A program made the translations under genes and the position numbers. Positions 1 through 11,267 of a stretch of DNA of 64,000 bases are shown in pieces. Origin of the DNA: Folioceros fuciformis (lineage: Eukaryota > Anthocerotophyta > Anthocerotopsida > Anthocerotales); the NCBI GenBank assembly GCA_049999805.1, contig JBNGIO010006348.1:522452-586451 (forward strand), in the 5' to 3' direction. Under the pieces are notes generated by a model. The model searched no databases, had not been told where the DNA came from, and saw only the letters and a program-made list of their open reading frames with translations. The first letter of the stretch is position 1, and the number at the start of each line of letters is the position of its first letter.

Positions 1-456
1 TATATATATATTCTTTATTGCTTGAAAAAAATCTATATATTATATGAATTTACAACATAGGTTGCAAAGACAAAGATATGAGCACTAAAAGGGTGTCTAA
101 TGGATACATTCCAGAAGAGCATAGCTTAATTTAAATTAAAATAATTTAATATGGTAGATATCTGTTTAACCATACAAAGGGTATTCATTTATGTGTCATG
201 AGGCCCCCTCCTCGGATACACTTGGATGGCCAGAGGAATTATTAGGGCTTCTCTTTGAGCATCGTTGATTCACGGGTACATGAAAACGTTTGTCCGTGAG
301 ATGACAGAACTCGAACTATGTATCGTTGAATCTCATGCGTCTGTTTGTGTGTGAGAAGGAGGCCTTTGTAGAAAGCATGGTGGAGTTCGGAGATTGAAAC
401 TAGAATCCGTGCGCCATAGCCTGGCACGTTGTGTAAATTCCAGTAATGCATTGGCC
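1..456. other. AT-rich flank and leader of the ankyrin gene
   Basis: No gene is recognised. The first 200 bases are strongly AT-rich, starting with a TA run. The last 150 bases are more balanced and probably hold the promoter and 5' leader of the ankyrin gene. An in-frame ATG at 394 could extend that protein by 21 residues, but the ATG at 457 sits in a much better context (GCCATGG). Confidence 0.5.
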
Positions 457-1767
457 ATGGATCCGGCAGCGGCAGACGATGATAGATCCGAGGATTCATC
501 AGTGGAGCCACTGGCAGTTTGGCAAGCTGTGGAAGAGGCTGATGTAGACAAAGTGCTGGAAGCAATTTTGAGGGGTGAAGGCATCGATGTGCCGCAGCCA
601 GAGACACTGAGCACTCCTTTGATTCTGGCCGCAAAAATGGATCGCAAGGATATTGTCCAAATGCTGTTGAAGAAAGGAGCGAATCCCGCATTGCAGGACG
701 CTGCAGGAGACACAGTCTTGCATTGGGCCGCCGTGAGAGGAGACGAGGAGCTGGTGAGCAAGCTTCTGGAAAAGGGCGTGGATGTGGACGCACGGGGGGA
801 ATATGGGAACACGGCGCTGCACCTGGCAGCTGGAGCCAACCATTTCGAGGTGGCAAGCCTGCTGCTTCAGGCCGGCTCATCCGTGTTTGCCAGGAATGAG
901 TTCGGCAACAACGCGTTGCACATGTCCATCCTCAACTCGGATATAGCCAGGATGGTGAAGGGGCTGATGGTGGGAGGGGAGAACGCTGTGGCGGCGCTCA
1001 GGGCAGAGGAGAATGAGAGGAAGACGCGGCTCAAGGAGGAGCGGGAGGCCGAGATTCTGAGGCAGCAGGAGTTGGACATGCAGGAGAGGGTGCAGGAGGC
1101 TAAGGACCAGGCCCGGCGGGACGCAATTGCGGCGGAGGAGAAGAGGATCGAGGAGGAGGATTTGGCGAGGGAGCGCGCGGCGCTTGAGGCTATCAGGCTT
1201 GCTGAGGAGGCGCGGATTGCTGCCGAAAGGGACGCCATCGAAGCGGAGAAGAGGCGGAAGAAGAACGCTAAGAAGATCAAGAAATTGCAGAAAGCGTTGC
1301 AAATGGGGAAGATGAAGAAAGATGAGTACGAGGAAAAATTGCAGAGCATTCTGAATCCTCCCCCAAAAAAGGAAGGGGGAGTGGAGGCTGGGGAGGAAAA
1401 GAAAGGAAAGAAGGGGAAAAAGAAAGGGAAGAAGGGGAAGGCGGCGGCGAAAAAGGAAGGGAGTTCCGCGGTGGACGACGGAACAAAAGTAGAGAAGAGC
1501 CCCGGGGGAAAACCAGCAGAGGCACACAACCCAGAGGAGAAGAAGGCTGAGGACAGAAAGGGTGACGACAAGAAGCCAGAGGAGAAGAAGGGTGACGACA
1601 AGAAGCCAGAGGAGGGCAAGGCTGAGGAAAAGAAGGTAGAGGACAAGAGGCCGGAGGAGAAGAAGCCTGAGGAGAAGAAGGCGGATGACCAGAAGCCCAA
1701 GGAGGAAAAGTCAGAGGTGGAAAAACCGCAGGAAATGAAAGTAGAGGAGACGCCGTCGAAGCCCTAG
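457..1767 (+). CDS. ankyrin-repeat protein with coiled coil and Lys/Glu-rich tail
   Basis: Single-exon protein of 436 residues from the ATG at 457 (457 residues if the ATG at 394 is used). Seen: an acidic N-terminus, then about three to four ankyrin repeats in the first 170 residues, with TPLILAA, TVLHWAA and TALHLAA helix starts and LLLKKGA-type ends. A long charged alpha-helical stretch rich in E, R, A and K follows (roughly residues 180-300), with no proline, as expected of a coiled coil. The last 120 residues are low-complexity and built from repeated KKPEE and KKGDD units. Ankyrin repeats are protein-interaction modules. No catalytic domain is visible, so the role is unknown. The coding strand is extremely purine-rich in the tail, which produces long spurious open frames on the other strand. 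The gene model is confident; the function is not. Confidence 0.8.
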   Translation: MDPAAADDDRSEDSSVEPLAVWQAVEEADVDKVLEAILRGEGIDVPQPETLSTPLILAAKMDRKDIVQMLLKKGANPALQDAAGDTVLHWAAVRGDEELVSKLLEKGVDVDARGEYGNTALHLAAGANHFEVASLLLQAGSSVFARNEFGNNALHMSILNSDIARMVKGLMVGGENAVAALRAEENERKTRLKEEREAEILRQQELDMQERVQEAKDQARRDAIAAEEKRIEEEDLARERAALEAIRLAEEARIAAERDAIEAEKRRKKNAKKIKKLQKALQMGKMKKDEYEEKLQSILNPPPKKEGGVEAGEEKKGKKGKKKGKKGKAAAKKEGSSAVDDGTKVEKSPGGKPAEAHNPEEKKAEDRKGDDKKPEEKKGDDKKPEEGKAEEKKVEDKRPEEKKPEEKKADDQKPKEEKSEVEKPQEMKVEETPSKP

Positions 1768-2418
1768 GAGAAAATAGACGAGAAAAATGTCGGCGAAGGG
1801 TAGACAAATACTCGTCCTTGGAGGTAAACTGGATGCAGGACCACATGCTGTGCCTCTCCCTCTCCTCCTTTGAGTGCTGGGAGGCTGGGTGCTGGAAGAT
1901 CAAAGAGGCTGCATTAATATTGCTGCATCATAGCAACAAGACTCTCAGGGAAGTCATGTCCGTCACGGTGACCCAGCAACTCTGGTGAGTTCAGTGTCCA
2001 GATGCAAAAATAGATAGATAACTGATAACATGTGTTGTAACTAATGATGTGCAAACTGCCAGGTTCACAAGGTGCATTACTCACGCGGTGGTTAGACTAT
2101 AGGCATGGGCAAGTCAAGGTCGTTTAACGACCAGGATTTCTCACACGGGTTACCGGTCACAAGGGTGAACTTCCACCACTCGGGTAACCACATCACTCTT
2201 GCAACTCTGATCCCGTCCAGAGACAACTGGCAGTTTTGTTGACAATACTATCTAATGAACATGAAGAAGAAACATGTCTACAAGATCTCAGCTACAAAAC
2301 TGAATCCCGAAAGAGACATGGAGATGGCCAGGAATTGTTCCACAAAACTGAAGTTCGAAAAGAGAAATGAGATGACCGGGAAGTGTGCAGCCTACGCATT
2401 CTCGTGAAGCAGCTCAGT
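1768..2418. other. intergenic, 3' ends of two converging genes
   Basis: The stretch lies between the stop of the ankyrin gene and the stop of the oppositely oriented phosphatase gene. It presumably holds both 3' UTRs. No coding frame, RNA gene or repeat was recognised. Confidence 0.4.
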
Positions 2419-4380
2419 TTAGGCATGCTTAGTGGAATCTGACAACAATGTTTCGTGAACTCGGATCACTTGCAGGCCATAGCGTGCACCATCCTGGAGC
2501 GCGAGTCCACATATCAGAACCAGTATAATGGAAAAGGCTCCGCGTTGTGAAGAGCACAAAATGAATTTGAAGTAAGATAAACGGACTGAACATACCTTGG
2601 GTAGCAGGACTGCAGTAGCGACTCTGCAGGAAACGTTTGCACCTGCACAACCAATTCAAAAGGTGATTACTGGCTATCACAGTCATGTCTTGCACAGTCT
2701 GGTATAAACTCTTGAATGAACAGAGCCTACCACTTCGCTGCTGTCTGTCAAAGGTCACAAGCCAGCCGTTCTCCCCAAGCCTCGTTGGACGTACTCGATC
2801 CGCCCATACCCGAAAATTCGAGCCCTTCAAAAACCCATATTTCGATCTCAGTTCTTGAATGACATCTCTCATACGATACCTCAGGCCGGTATGGCTCACA
2901 CCTTCTGCATTCTCTGCCTGCAGACAACAGACACTTTCGTCAACAGCACAGTCATGCATCTCTCCACCACAACACATTCTGGACAAGATAACTGCGTCAC
3001 TTACCAGGAGACTGTTGAAGAAATCGAAAACAGCTCCACTGTCATCAACTTCTCCGCGAATGTATCGTTCGTAAACTAGAAGTTGCTGGACAATAAGGTG
3101 TGCCGGGGCTGCCAGGCTTCCAGCTTCAATTGCGGGAAGACCATGGATAGGATCAACATCCCGGGGAGAAACATTGGGTTCAATTTTGAAGTGCTGCAAC
3201 GCTTGTAGAATCGCAGCTGCACATCTTTCCGTTGCCAGGAAAATTTTGGGATTGTTTTTAGCATTCAGGTCATGCCAATGCAGTAACTCCTCCTGAGCAT
3301 TGCCAACCTGCATGAGTGAGGGAGGTGTCAGGAGAATGCCATGAACTGCACCTCGGCCACACTATTAGGACAGACTGTTTGACGCTTCTCATGGAGAGTC
3401 TTGTCACTTACTATGACTCCATGCACGCCTGGCACACTGAAAAGTTCTGCATCATTTCCAGAGTCTCCACAGACGAGTGTAGTCCGTGGAGAAGTTCCCT
3501 CCGCCTCGTACCTGCGCAGAAGGTAAGCCAGGGCCTCTCCTTTCCCCGCTCCTTGTGGCAGCACATCCAGATCAGTGCCCCCACTGTAGATGATTTTAGC
3601 TTCCAGCTGTTCACAATCGCAGATGCATCGTGGTCAGCAGCTTATCTTCACTAGGCTCAGAAGGAAAGCAGCGAAGGTTCGTGCGGAGCCTCGTTTTGGT
3701 TGTGCTCACCCCACGCTTTCTCAATCTTTCTGATAAACTCGCCACAACTTCTTCCGCGTCTGCCTTCCGGCAACTAAAGCTAACTTTGTGAGGCCTTTGT
3801 TCTGTGTCTGCCTGCAAGGCACGAGCACACTTCGGTTATGACAAACGCTGGACAGGAGTAAGAACAAAGGGAACTTGATATGCACACAATCCTTGCAACC
3901 ATAACAGGTCAAGGCCCCTAACCACCAAACCTGAAAGCTCAGCTGGGAGTACTTTTTCGCCTCCTCCACAACAACACTTCGATCCCACCCTTCATTGAGC
4001 ACAGTCTCCCAAGCAGAGTCAGGAGTCATGGTGTCCCCGTACATAATTTCGGTCCCAACCGACATAATCGCAATGTGTGGTGTAGCCAGGGGCTTGGCAC
4101 TCCTGAGCTCCTTGTACAATGTCGGAGACCTCCCGGTGGAGAACACCAGGGTGGAGTCAAAATTGTACTCCGCTTGCCAGAGCGCATTGAACCTAAGTAA
4201 AGAGGTATCATCCTCATCATGATGATCAACCTGCGACAGCAATTCAAGCATCACAGACCTGGTACCTTTTTTGCCAGACTCCGCAACGAAAACACAAATT
4301 CAAGGACGCAGGAAATTTACCATGGTGTGATCAAGATCCGAGACGATCATAAGTCGCGGAGTTGAGGTTTGCTTCGCCAT
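2419..4380 (-). CDS. SPP: sucrose-phosphate phosphatase
   Basis: Removes phosphate from sucrose-6-phosphate, the last step of cytosolic sucrose synthesis. Eight exons, in transcript order: 4380-4321, 4230-3931, 3811-3710, 3606-3412, 3307-3005, 2917-2731, 2642-2596, 2493-2419. All join in phase to give 422 residues, the usual plant SPP length. Seen: the HAD-superfamily motif I as SDLDHTM near residue 14, with catalytic aspartates and the split after HTM. Also seen are [38 protein letters not shown] and [11 protein letters not shown] (HAD motif IV). The C-terminal S6PP_C domain includes NFRVWADRV and closes with a short last exon encoding VIRVHETLL. All active-site blocks are present and no frame break is seen. 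The start ATG (4380) is followed by [15 protein letters not shown], like the family's N-terminus. Confidence 0.95.
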
Positions 4381-6603
4381 TCTGCAGCCGTCTTAGCCAA
4401 AATTCGCTTCAAAAGACTGAGCCTGGCAGCACCTGCCGACCGGAGCTGTACAGGAATCTCAGGATCACAGGAAGCTCGGGATCACAGGAAACGGACCACC
4501 ACTGCTGGACTCTGCCAATCCCGGGCGTGCCACATGTAAAGCCCTGATTTCTTACAAGCAAATAAAATGGCCTCCACCACAAACACGAATTATGTTAGCA
4601 CGAAGCATTATGTTGCGACTCTACCTGATCTAAACTCACGTTTGCCAGTGCCCTCTTGCGGCTTAAGAGTGCCCTAATTGGGATAGGCTCAAAGACTAGA
4701 TATTTCCACTTGTTAGGTCCCAGCGGCAAAGCCTAGGCAAATTATTGGTAAATTGGTAGCCGATTGTGTCTCGCTTCCTTGTGGGCAGTCACTGCTCTTC
4801 GTGCAGGACGAGTGCAAAGAGATGCAGGGCGCAAATCTTCAGGTTCGTCTCCACGACTGAGTGAGAAATTCCCATGAACTGGTTAGTTTCCTTCTCCGCA
4901 AAATCACAAGTGAGAAATACATTCCTGCTTTCAGCGACTGCATTCCTGAGCCACAAACTCAAACACTGGTCAGGAGAGGGAAAAACATCCACTTTCGGGG
5001 CTCAAGCTGCAGTCACAGATGCAAAACGAGCTATCTACACCTACACAGTTCTTCCAAAGCAGGACGAGAGCGTTACCAGAAACTTGTCTAGCAACGAAAT
5101 CGCCTCTTGCTGGAAGCGAAACCGTCAGTCTCCATCATGGCAAGCTGGTTCACGTTCTAAGGAGATTCTTGTTGATTTGGTTTTGTCCGGCAAGAATGTG
5201 GGACAGTGTACACTAAAGGTGCGGGATCGACTCCGAACACTAGAAGCAACTAATGTGGTTCTGTGGCTTACCTTGATTGTGAAAGCTGAACCAGTACGCC
5301 TCCTTCATCTGTGTGCGTACTTCACCATGGAGGCGGTGGAGTATGCTTGAGGAGTCGCACCGACACGGTGTTCTCTATTTAAAATGATGCCTTCCGATCA
5401 TTCTTGCAATTCAGAATCCTCACGACACCCGCTGTTTAACTGTTTGACATGAGTCGAGAATCCGGAGCAGCCTTTGGCTTGCGGAGAGAAGGCTATCTGA
5501 TGAACACTGATTCGTGTTACTGTCTGGAATGCCTCTTCACTTAGGACAGGGACTTTGCTAGTCTCCTGAGATGGATATGCTTTGATACTCTCGGAATATC
5601 TCTGGCCTCAACATCGTTCACACCAACAATTTTGAAACGGGCTTCAAAACGCCGTCTAGCTACAACTCCTCCAGGTGGTGTGTCCCAGATGCGAAGATCT
5701 ACCAGGAAGCTTGTGATAGAAAACCTCGGATCACCCTGTAGCCGATAACTCTTTTGAAGGCCTCGAAGCACAATTTCTATTTGTCGATTTCAACTGCAAT
5801 CCATCTAACTCAAAACACTGACCTCTTTTGCTTTCTTTGAGGAAGCTCTATAGTATTTAGCTTGCAAGTATTTTCTATTATTGAAAATGACATAGAAAGT
5901 TCCTCTATTCCAAAGCTTGGAGGAACAACCTTTGGCCTTCCAATGATTGAAGAACAACTTGAGTAAGGAACAACCTCTAGCCTTCCAATGATTGGAGGAA
6001 CAACTTGGTTGTTCCTCGCACGACAAAGGCGGATGGCGTTCTCGCCAGCCAATTGCACTGTTTCAACAAATGTCCTCCCCGGTTATTGAAGTACTGACTC
6101 TGAGGAAAACACTGGCCGGAAACATAAGCCTGAAGGGGTGACATGTGGTTCAAGTTTCATCACCGGTGGGTGGCCTGTCATGCAAATCTGCTGGTCCGGC
6201 AGGCGGGGGACGAAGCGTGAAGAGAAGGAAAGGCACGAAGACATCGTTCAAGTGGCCAAGCAACGGCAAAAATTCGTCGTTGTTCCCGAACTACGACGGA
6301 CCGTTTTCCCTGGTTGAATTCAACGTGTCAGCCTGCATTGAGTGAACGCAATAATTCTACCTCCTAAAAAGCTACATGGAAGACTGCCTCTATCCAGTAA
6401 ACTCCACACCTACTGGACCATACATACCAATGAACTTGGTTCATGTCCATCAAGCGTGCCAAAGGCAGTTTGTAATTGATCAACATCAATGAATCCGGAA
6501 TCCGTCTCGATGCTGGAAGGAGAGGGCATAACTACGCAACGACTCCACACCGCTCCAAAGCCCGCTGCTTCCACCACCAGAAACATCCACCTGTAATCCG
6601 CTT
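4381..6603. other. 2.2 kb without a recognised gene
   Basis: Upstream region of the phosphatase gene. Several open frames exist, the longest being 158 codons at 4874-5350 (+) and 76 codons at 5541-5771 (-). None has a recognisable domain or convincing splice structure. They may be chance frames, parts of 5' UTRs or unrecognised exons. A short tandem duplication at 5922-6011 is listed separately. Confidence 0.35.
5922..6011. repeat. 45-base tandem duplication
   Basis: Two adjacent 45-base units begin GGAACAACC and contain CCTTCCAATGATTG. They differ at several positions, so the duplication is not very recent. A third partial start follows at about 5997. Confidence 0.7.
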
Positions 6604-6891
6604 TCAAGTATGAGTAATAGGACCGTCGGCGTAGCCAGTCGATGAAGACTCTCCGATTTCTGCGTTCGAATCGAAAACATTCCAAACAACGATGATCAGG
6701 ATCACTGGAACAATCATCAAGATCAGCAGCAGAGAACGCTTGTGCTGCATTTCCGATCTGTACGCCGCAGCACGCGCCTTGGATTCCGTCTTCACCGGCC
6801 GCGGAACCTCGGGGATCAGAACCTGCAGTTCCTCCAGCTCGCTCATCTCAACCTCCCTGCTCATCTGCGAATTTCCCTCTAATTCCGACAT
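6604..6891 (-). CDS. putative small single-pass membrane protein
   Basis: Open frame of 95 codons starting MSELEGNSQ. The first 50 residues are polar and acidic, with the short motif MSELE-x-n repeated. A basic patch (RSEMQHKR) is followed by a clear hydrophobic segment, SLLLILMIVPVILIIVVW, at about residues 53-70, then a short polar tail. This is the pattern of a tail-anchored or single-pass protein. No family is recognised. The frame is divergent from PUS10, with about 500 bases between start codons. A further exon downstream on the minus strand cannot be excluded. Treat it as a candidate gene only. Confidence 0.4.
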   Translation of the reverse strand: MSELEGNSQMSREVEMSELEELQVLIPEVPRPVKTESKARAAAYRSEMQHKRSLLLILMIVPVILIIVVWNVFDSNAEIGESSSTGYADGPITHT

Positions 6892-7400
6892 ATGCTCTTT
6901 ACACCGCCCGACCTACGCTGCCACGATCCCACGACTTGCACGCCACTCTGCAACTCACACACCCGGCGCTTCTGAACCATCCCGACTCCAAACCATCTCC
7001 CACCTAGTTCTTCGGTCTCCTTGTCTGCGCACCGTTGCTGCCGACAACGCTGGTCACTCGCATCGCTCCACACTGACAACATCAACAATATAGGTAGCAT
7101 GTGGGGAACATGTTCTCGGTAACCTAACTGGGTTCGAACTCGAGGTTGGATCTCCTCGCGCGGAATTCACAGTTTGAAGCTATTCCTTCGTATGGAAGGC
7201 GCGTTCATCGTGGAACAGTTGGACTGCGAAGTTGTCATATTTTAGCGGCTTGATATGTTGCCGTCGCTGTTACATCTGCTTGGAGCTAACGAGACGTCTT
7301 TGCAAATGGGCAGAGGAATCCCTGTACGTGTGAGACTGATAGCGAGCTAGAGGAGCTCAGGGTCGCGGTCGAGTTTGAGGATTGTGCAGAATTCAGGAGC
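6892..7400. promoter_or_regulatory. shared upstream region of two divergent genes
   Basis: The stretch separates the start codon of the small membrane ORF (-) from that of PUS10 (+), so it would contain both promoters and leaders. No TATA box or other element is clear enough to mark. Confidence 0.35.
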
Positions 7401-10400
7401 ATGGGGGATTCTGGTTCCCTTGAGGCCGAGCAAGGTGGTGTGAACGCGGTTCTCTTGAGAGTGCTACCCACTCTTTCAGAGGAGATACTCTCTGATCTCT
7501 TCTCGCTTGGGGTATGTTGTTGCATGGACTGTGTGTTCCCTCAAGGGCTTGTTCTGTGGTTCATTATTTGCTTGCCTGCAGGATGAGACTGAGGGCTCCC
7601 CGTGTGTGACATAGGTGTGCTCACGATGCGTGTTCCGGTTTCTGAATGTCCGGGATACAGTCTACAGCATAGAGTTACCGAGTCCTTCTGCCTTGTTGGC
7701 GCTCGCTCAAAAGGACTTGTTTAATGGAGACAACGTCAGGACTGCTAGTCGGAGTAAACCTGCAAATGCGGAGAAGAAGCAGAGTCGTGCTCTTGGGCCA
7801 CGGATTGCCAAACCGTGCAGTGTTTGTATGGGAATCTTGCAGATGCCGGATCCTGTTGAGTGGACTGATGTGCCCGACGCTGCCAACAATTACACCACTA
7901 AGTTCTCCATCTTGGAAGCAACGAAGCCTGGAGGATACACGTTTGACAGCTTCTGTTTGGAGGTCACGGTGCCAGCTGTAGCCCTCGTAAGGGAGAGAGC
8001 ACTTTGGTATTAGACTGATTGATTACTTGGAATGATATTTTTCTCAGCTGGTTGCAAATACTGTGTAGTGGAATCTGGTAGGCTCATTACCACCTCAGTC
8101 TCGCCGCCATCAACACACAGCACTTAAGGAGATCTATTTATGCAGGTGCTATTTGCAGAGGACTTACAATTCCAGGGGACTGTTTGAGGGTTGGGATCCC
8201 TCCGACCATATTGTATCGCTGAAGGAAGCAGTCAAATGGTCTTTGATTGAAGGGGTGGAAATTTTACTGGTATGGGCACCTTCGGCACGTGCAACCGGCT
8301 TGGGGTGGAATGGGAAAAACTCATGTTTAGGGGATGACTAGCTGTTTGGGCTCTTTGCAGGGTGTCAAATTTGATTCAAGATCTACTTTCCGAATTGCGT
8401 TAGTCTACAAGCATTCTGATCCGTCATTGGATCTGGATTTTCTTGTTGGGAACGACTCCAAGAGGAGGAGGAGAGGTTTTCACTAAACTCATTCTCATTT
8501 TAGTCAATATGGATGGATATTGTTCGTTTGTAAGACCACTGTGCTTAGTAGAGTTCCGTGGCCACTGCTTCTAGGTTACGCTCCAGCAAGTGATCGTGCT
8601 TCAGAAGGGTTTGCAGCGGTAGCGGCGGCAAGATCTGCAGAGAGTTCAGAGTCACTTGCATCCGTTCAGCGATCTCTGTCATCAATGCCTGATGAAACGT
8701 TCACTCGACACTTTCCAAGCCCTCCGCTCCAGGTGCCACATATATCTACCTCTTTTTCTTTATGTGCTTTTGTGACCAGTACCTTATGGTTCGAACAGGG
8801 CGCTACCTTTTTTCAGGTCTGATTGCTCCTAGGGTGGTTTGACTTGCAGCCTGATCAGTCATGTGAATTGACTATTATGTGCTGGAGAGATTCCACGTAT
8901 GTTGGTGGGCGGTATTGCAAGGTACGGAGCAAGCTCTCTCTATGGTGTCCTCTTTTTTCAAGCTAGTTGTGGTCTTAACAATTGAAGATCTTGCTCAAAG
9001 AGATGGCAGATATGTCATTGTTGCTGAGTTGTTGCCAAAACTGTACCTTTTGTTGTTGTAGTTCTCACGGAACATAACCCAGAGTCGCTGGATGATTGAC
9101 GAAGAGAGAATGGGGGATGGTTCAGTGCAAGTGAGTGGGGAAAGTTGTCTAGCGTTCTGCCATGTTCAAGAATTTTGGAGCTAATATGTGAGGAATATTT
9201 TTTCAGGAAACTGTGGGGAATGTCGTGTGTCCACATTTCAAAGCTGATGGCTACAAGTTCCATGCGGCCGGTCGTGAAGACATGGATGTGAGCCTCTTTC
9301 GTCTACCTTGACCCAGGTACCGTTTTATATCTGAAGCGTACGCCTTGTCAACTAATAGCTTCTCCATAGGTGAGAATGCTTGGCAATGGGAGACCATTTT
9401 TACTCGAGATAATGAACGCAAGGGTGATTCCAAGTCCAGCAGAGATGACTCACTTGCAGGGGCTAGTGAATAGTAGCCAAAGCTTGGTGTGTACTCGGAA
9501 GATCCGTCGTTGACGTTCTTTTGTGTTTGTATCTTCGGTATGCTGCTAGGTGTACTTTTAAGGGCATCACTAACCGGTATTTTGCTTTTTGGCATAATCC
9601 TGCCAGAGCAGGTTCAAGTGCGTGGACTGCAGGTGGTTGGTGTCGAGGCATGTGCGCTGATGAGGGAAGGAGAAGCAGAAAAACAAAAGGAGTATGTTGC
9701 GGTTGTCTGGTTATCTAGAGCTGCCCTGCCCTCAGATTTTGAAACACTCTCCAGTTTGTCAGAGTTGGTGCGAACTTTCTCATTCTGTCTTCACCTCTCT
9801 GGTTGATTATCGTCATTCTGGCCTGTTGATCCTCCTGACTTTTCACATGTGAGTGTGCAGATCATTGAGCAAAAAACGCCTATTAGGGTGCTGCATCGGC
9901 GCAGCCCACTCATTCGACAGCGAGCTATTCACTGGTATTGAGCAAGTCTTGTTTTCCTGTTCAATCTCTTGGCCAACTTGGCAACAATCAAATAACTCGC
10001 TTGCCTGTGCAGGATGAGATGTGAAGCGATTCCAGGCAGGAGCGAGTATTTTCTTTTGTATCTTTGCACTCAGGTACGCTACCAGCTATTTTCTCCTTCC
10101 TCACTCTGGTGCTCCTAAATCACAGTATCCGGAAAGATTTTCTCGAAGTAAGCTTCTGCCCAGGTGGGCTACTCTCATGTCTTCTGTGCCCACCTCATCG
10201 ACTGCGCGCGTGCAGGCTGGCACATACATCAAGGAGTTCGTTCATGGAGATCTTGGCCGGACAGTCCCGAAGTATGCCTTCTGGTGTATCTTTGTCATGT
10301 ATTTCCGTGTTTGAGCCATAATCTGAGAACCGTCCTCCACGGTCGCTTGACAATGCCTCCTGGTGTTCCCCCAGTATTGGATCGTTGTTGGGCTGCGAGG

Positions 10401-10468
10401 CGCAAATCTTACAGCTGGATGTTGTGGACGTCAAGATGGACTTTGTGACAACGGAGGATCAGCCGTGA
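7401..10468 (+). CDS. PUS10: tRNA pseudouridine synthase Pus10
   Basis: Converts uridines of the tRNA T-loop (positions 54/55 in archaea and animals) to pseudouridine. Fourteen exons: 7401-7511, 7615-8006, 8176-8269, 8361-8475, 8575-8732, 8850-8921, 9062-9130, 9207-9287, 9370-9486, 9612-9767, 9861-9934, 10013-10073, 10216-10271, 10375-10468. They join in phase to 549 residues. Seen: an N-terminal zinc-binding pair CSRC ... CSVCMGIL, the block FDSFCLEVTVPA, then YVGGRYCKFSRNITQSRWMI across an exon junction. KFHAAGREDMDVRMLGNGRPF carries the expected catalytic aspartate. The closing blocks are AGTYIKEFVHGDLGRT, then GSLLGCEAQILQLDV. The 8006/8176 junction is the least certain: a 39-base in-phase mini-exon near 8050-8087 is also possible. 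Family assignment is secure; tRNA substrate use in this plant is inferred. Confidence 0.92.
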
Positions 10469-11267
10469 CAAACAATTTCGTCACAAACTCAACAGGTCTA
10501 GTGAATCTATTGTGATCTGGTGAATCATAGGGATGTTAGAAATTGTCTTCATTCAATGTAGAAGATGTTTGCAAGTGGCTCATCTCCAACAGCATCGCTG
10601 TGAAACGCAGCATGCACACTTAGGTCCGTACGTAGATGGGGTTGCCTTGACAGAGTGGATGCCTTGTGTGCAAGTACCCTGCTTAGGCATAGCAGGGTAC
10701 AAGTTTCCCATCGCCTTCTTCACTACCCAAAATTGATTGCTAAACTTTTTCACCTCTCCCTTTAGGTATGACAATTTGGACTCCTTTGTCAAGCATCCTT
10801 GAGCAGGATCGCTCTTAGGATCGGGTGCCATGTGTTCCCTGTGGGGAAAGCCTCACGATTCTACCTGCTCTGAATCCTGAAAGGGGGCTACTTTAAATAT
10901 GTGTATCTAGCTTTGTTCTCACAAAGAAGGGAAATTACCGCCATGGCTTACGCTGAGCAATGGTCAACTGGGTCCACTGTCGGAATCTAATTCGTCCTGC
11001 CCTCATCTGTCTGGAAAATTCACATCTCCTTTGTTCGTGCCAAATGATTATATGGGCTTCTTAGAACGGAGAATCTCGACAGGAGTATCTTGATCTCCTT
11101 GCAAATCTTGCGAATTGGAAAAATCGGCCGTGTTGGAACTGGCATAGTGCTATCTTCTGTCGTTGGGAGATCTGTGTTGGGTCCGGGTTCTGGTTGCGTG
11201 CTTCGACATTGATACTGCGCAGCTTGAGTTGGCCTCCATTTGGAATTTCAAAGGCATCCGACATGCT
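10469..11267. other. intergenic between PUS10 and the SAC3 gene
   Basis: About 800 bases. They should contain the PUS10 3' UTR and the promoter and leader of the SAC3-like gene in the same orientation. The open frame continues upstream of the chosen ATG to a possible ATG at 11163, but that extension is not like the family. Nothing else was recognised. Confidence 0.4.

Noticed and set aside
867-1903. Long minus-strand frames opposite the ankyrin gene
   Set aside because: They are the complement of a purine-rich coding strand, giving Ser/Phe/Pro-rich nonsense. The plus frame has ankyrin repeats and a good start context.
4874-5350. 158-codon plus-strand frame
   Set aside because: No domain, no codon pattern like the neighbours, and it is located in the upstream region of a minus-strand gene. 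Left as unassigned.
7120-7155. Possible tRNA T-arm (GGGTTCGAACTC)
   Set aside because: The stem does not pair and no acceptor or anticodon arms are found upstream.
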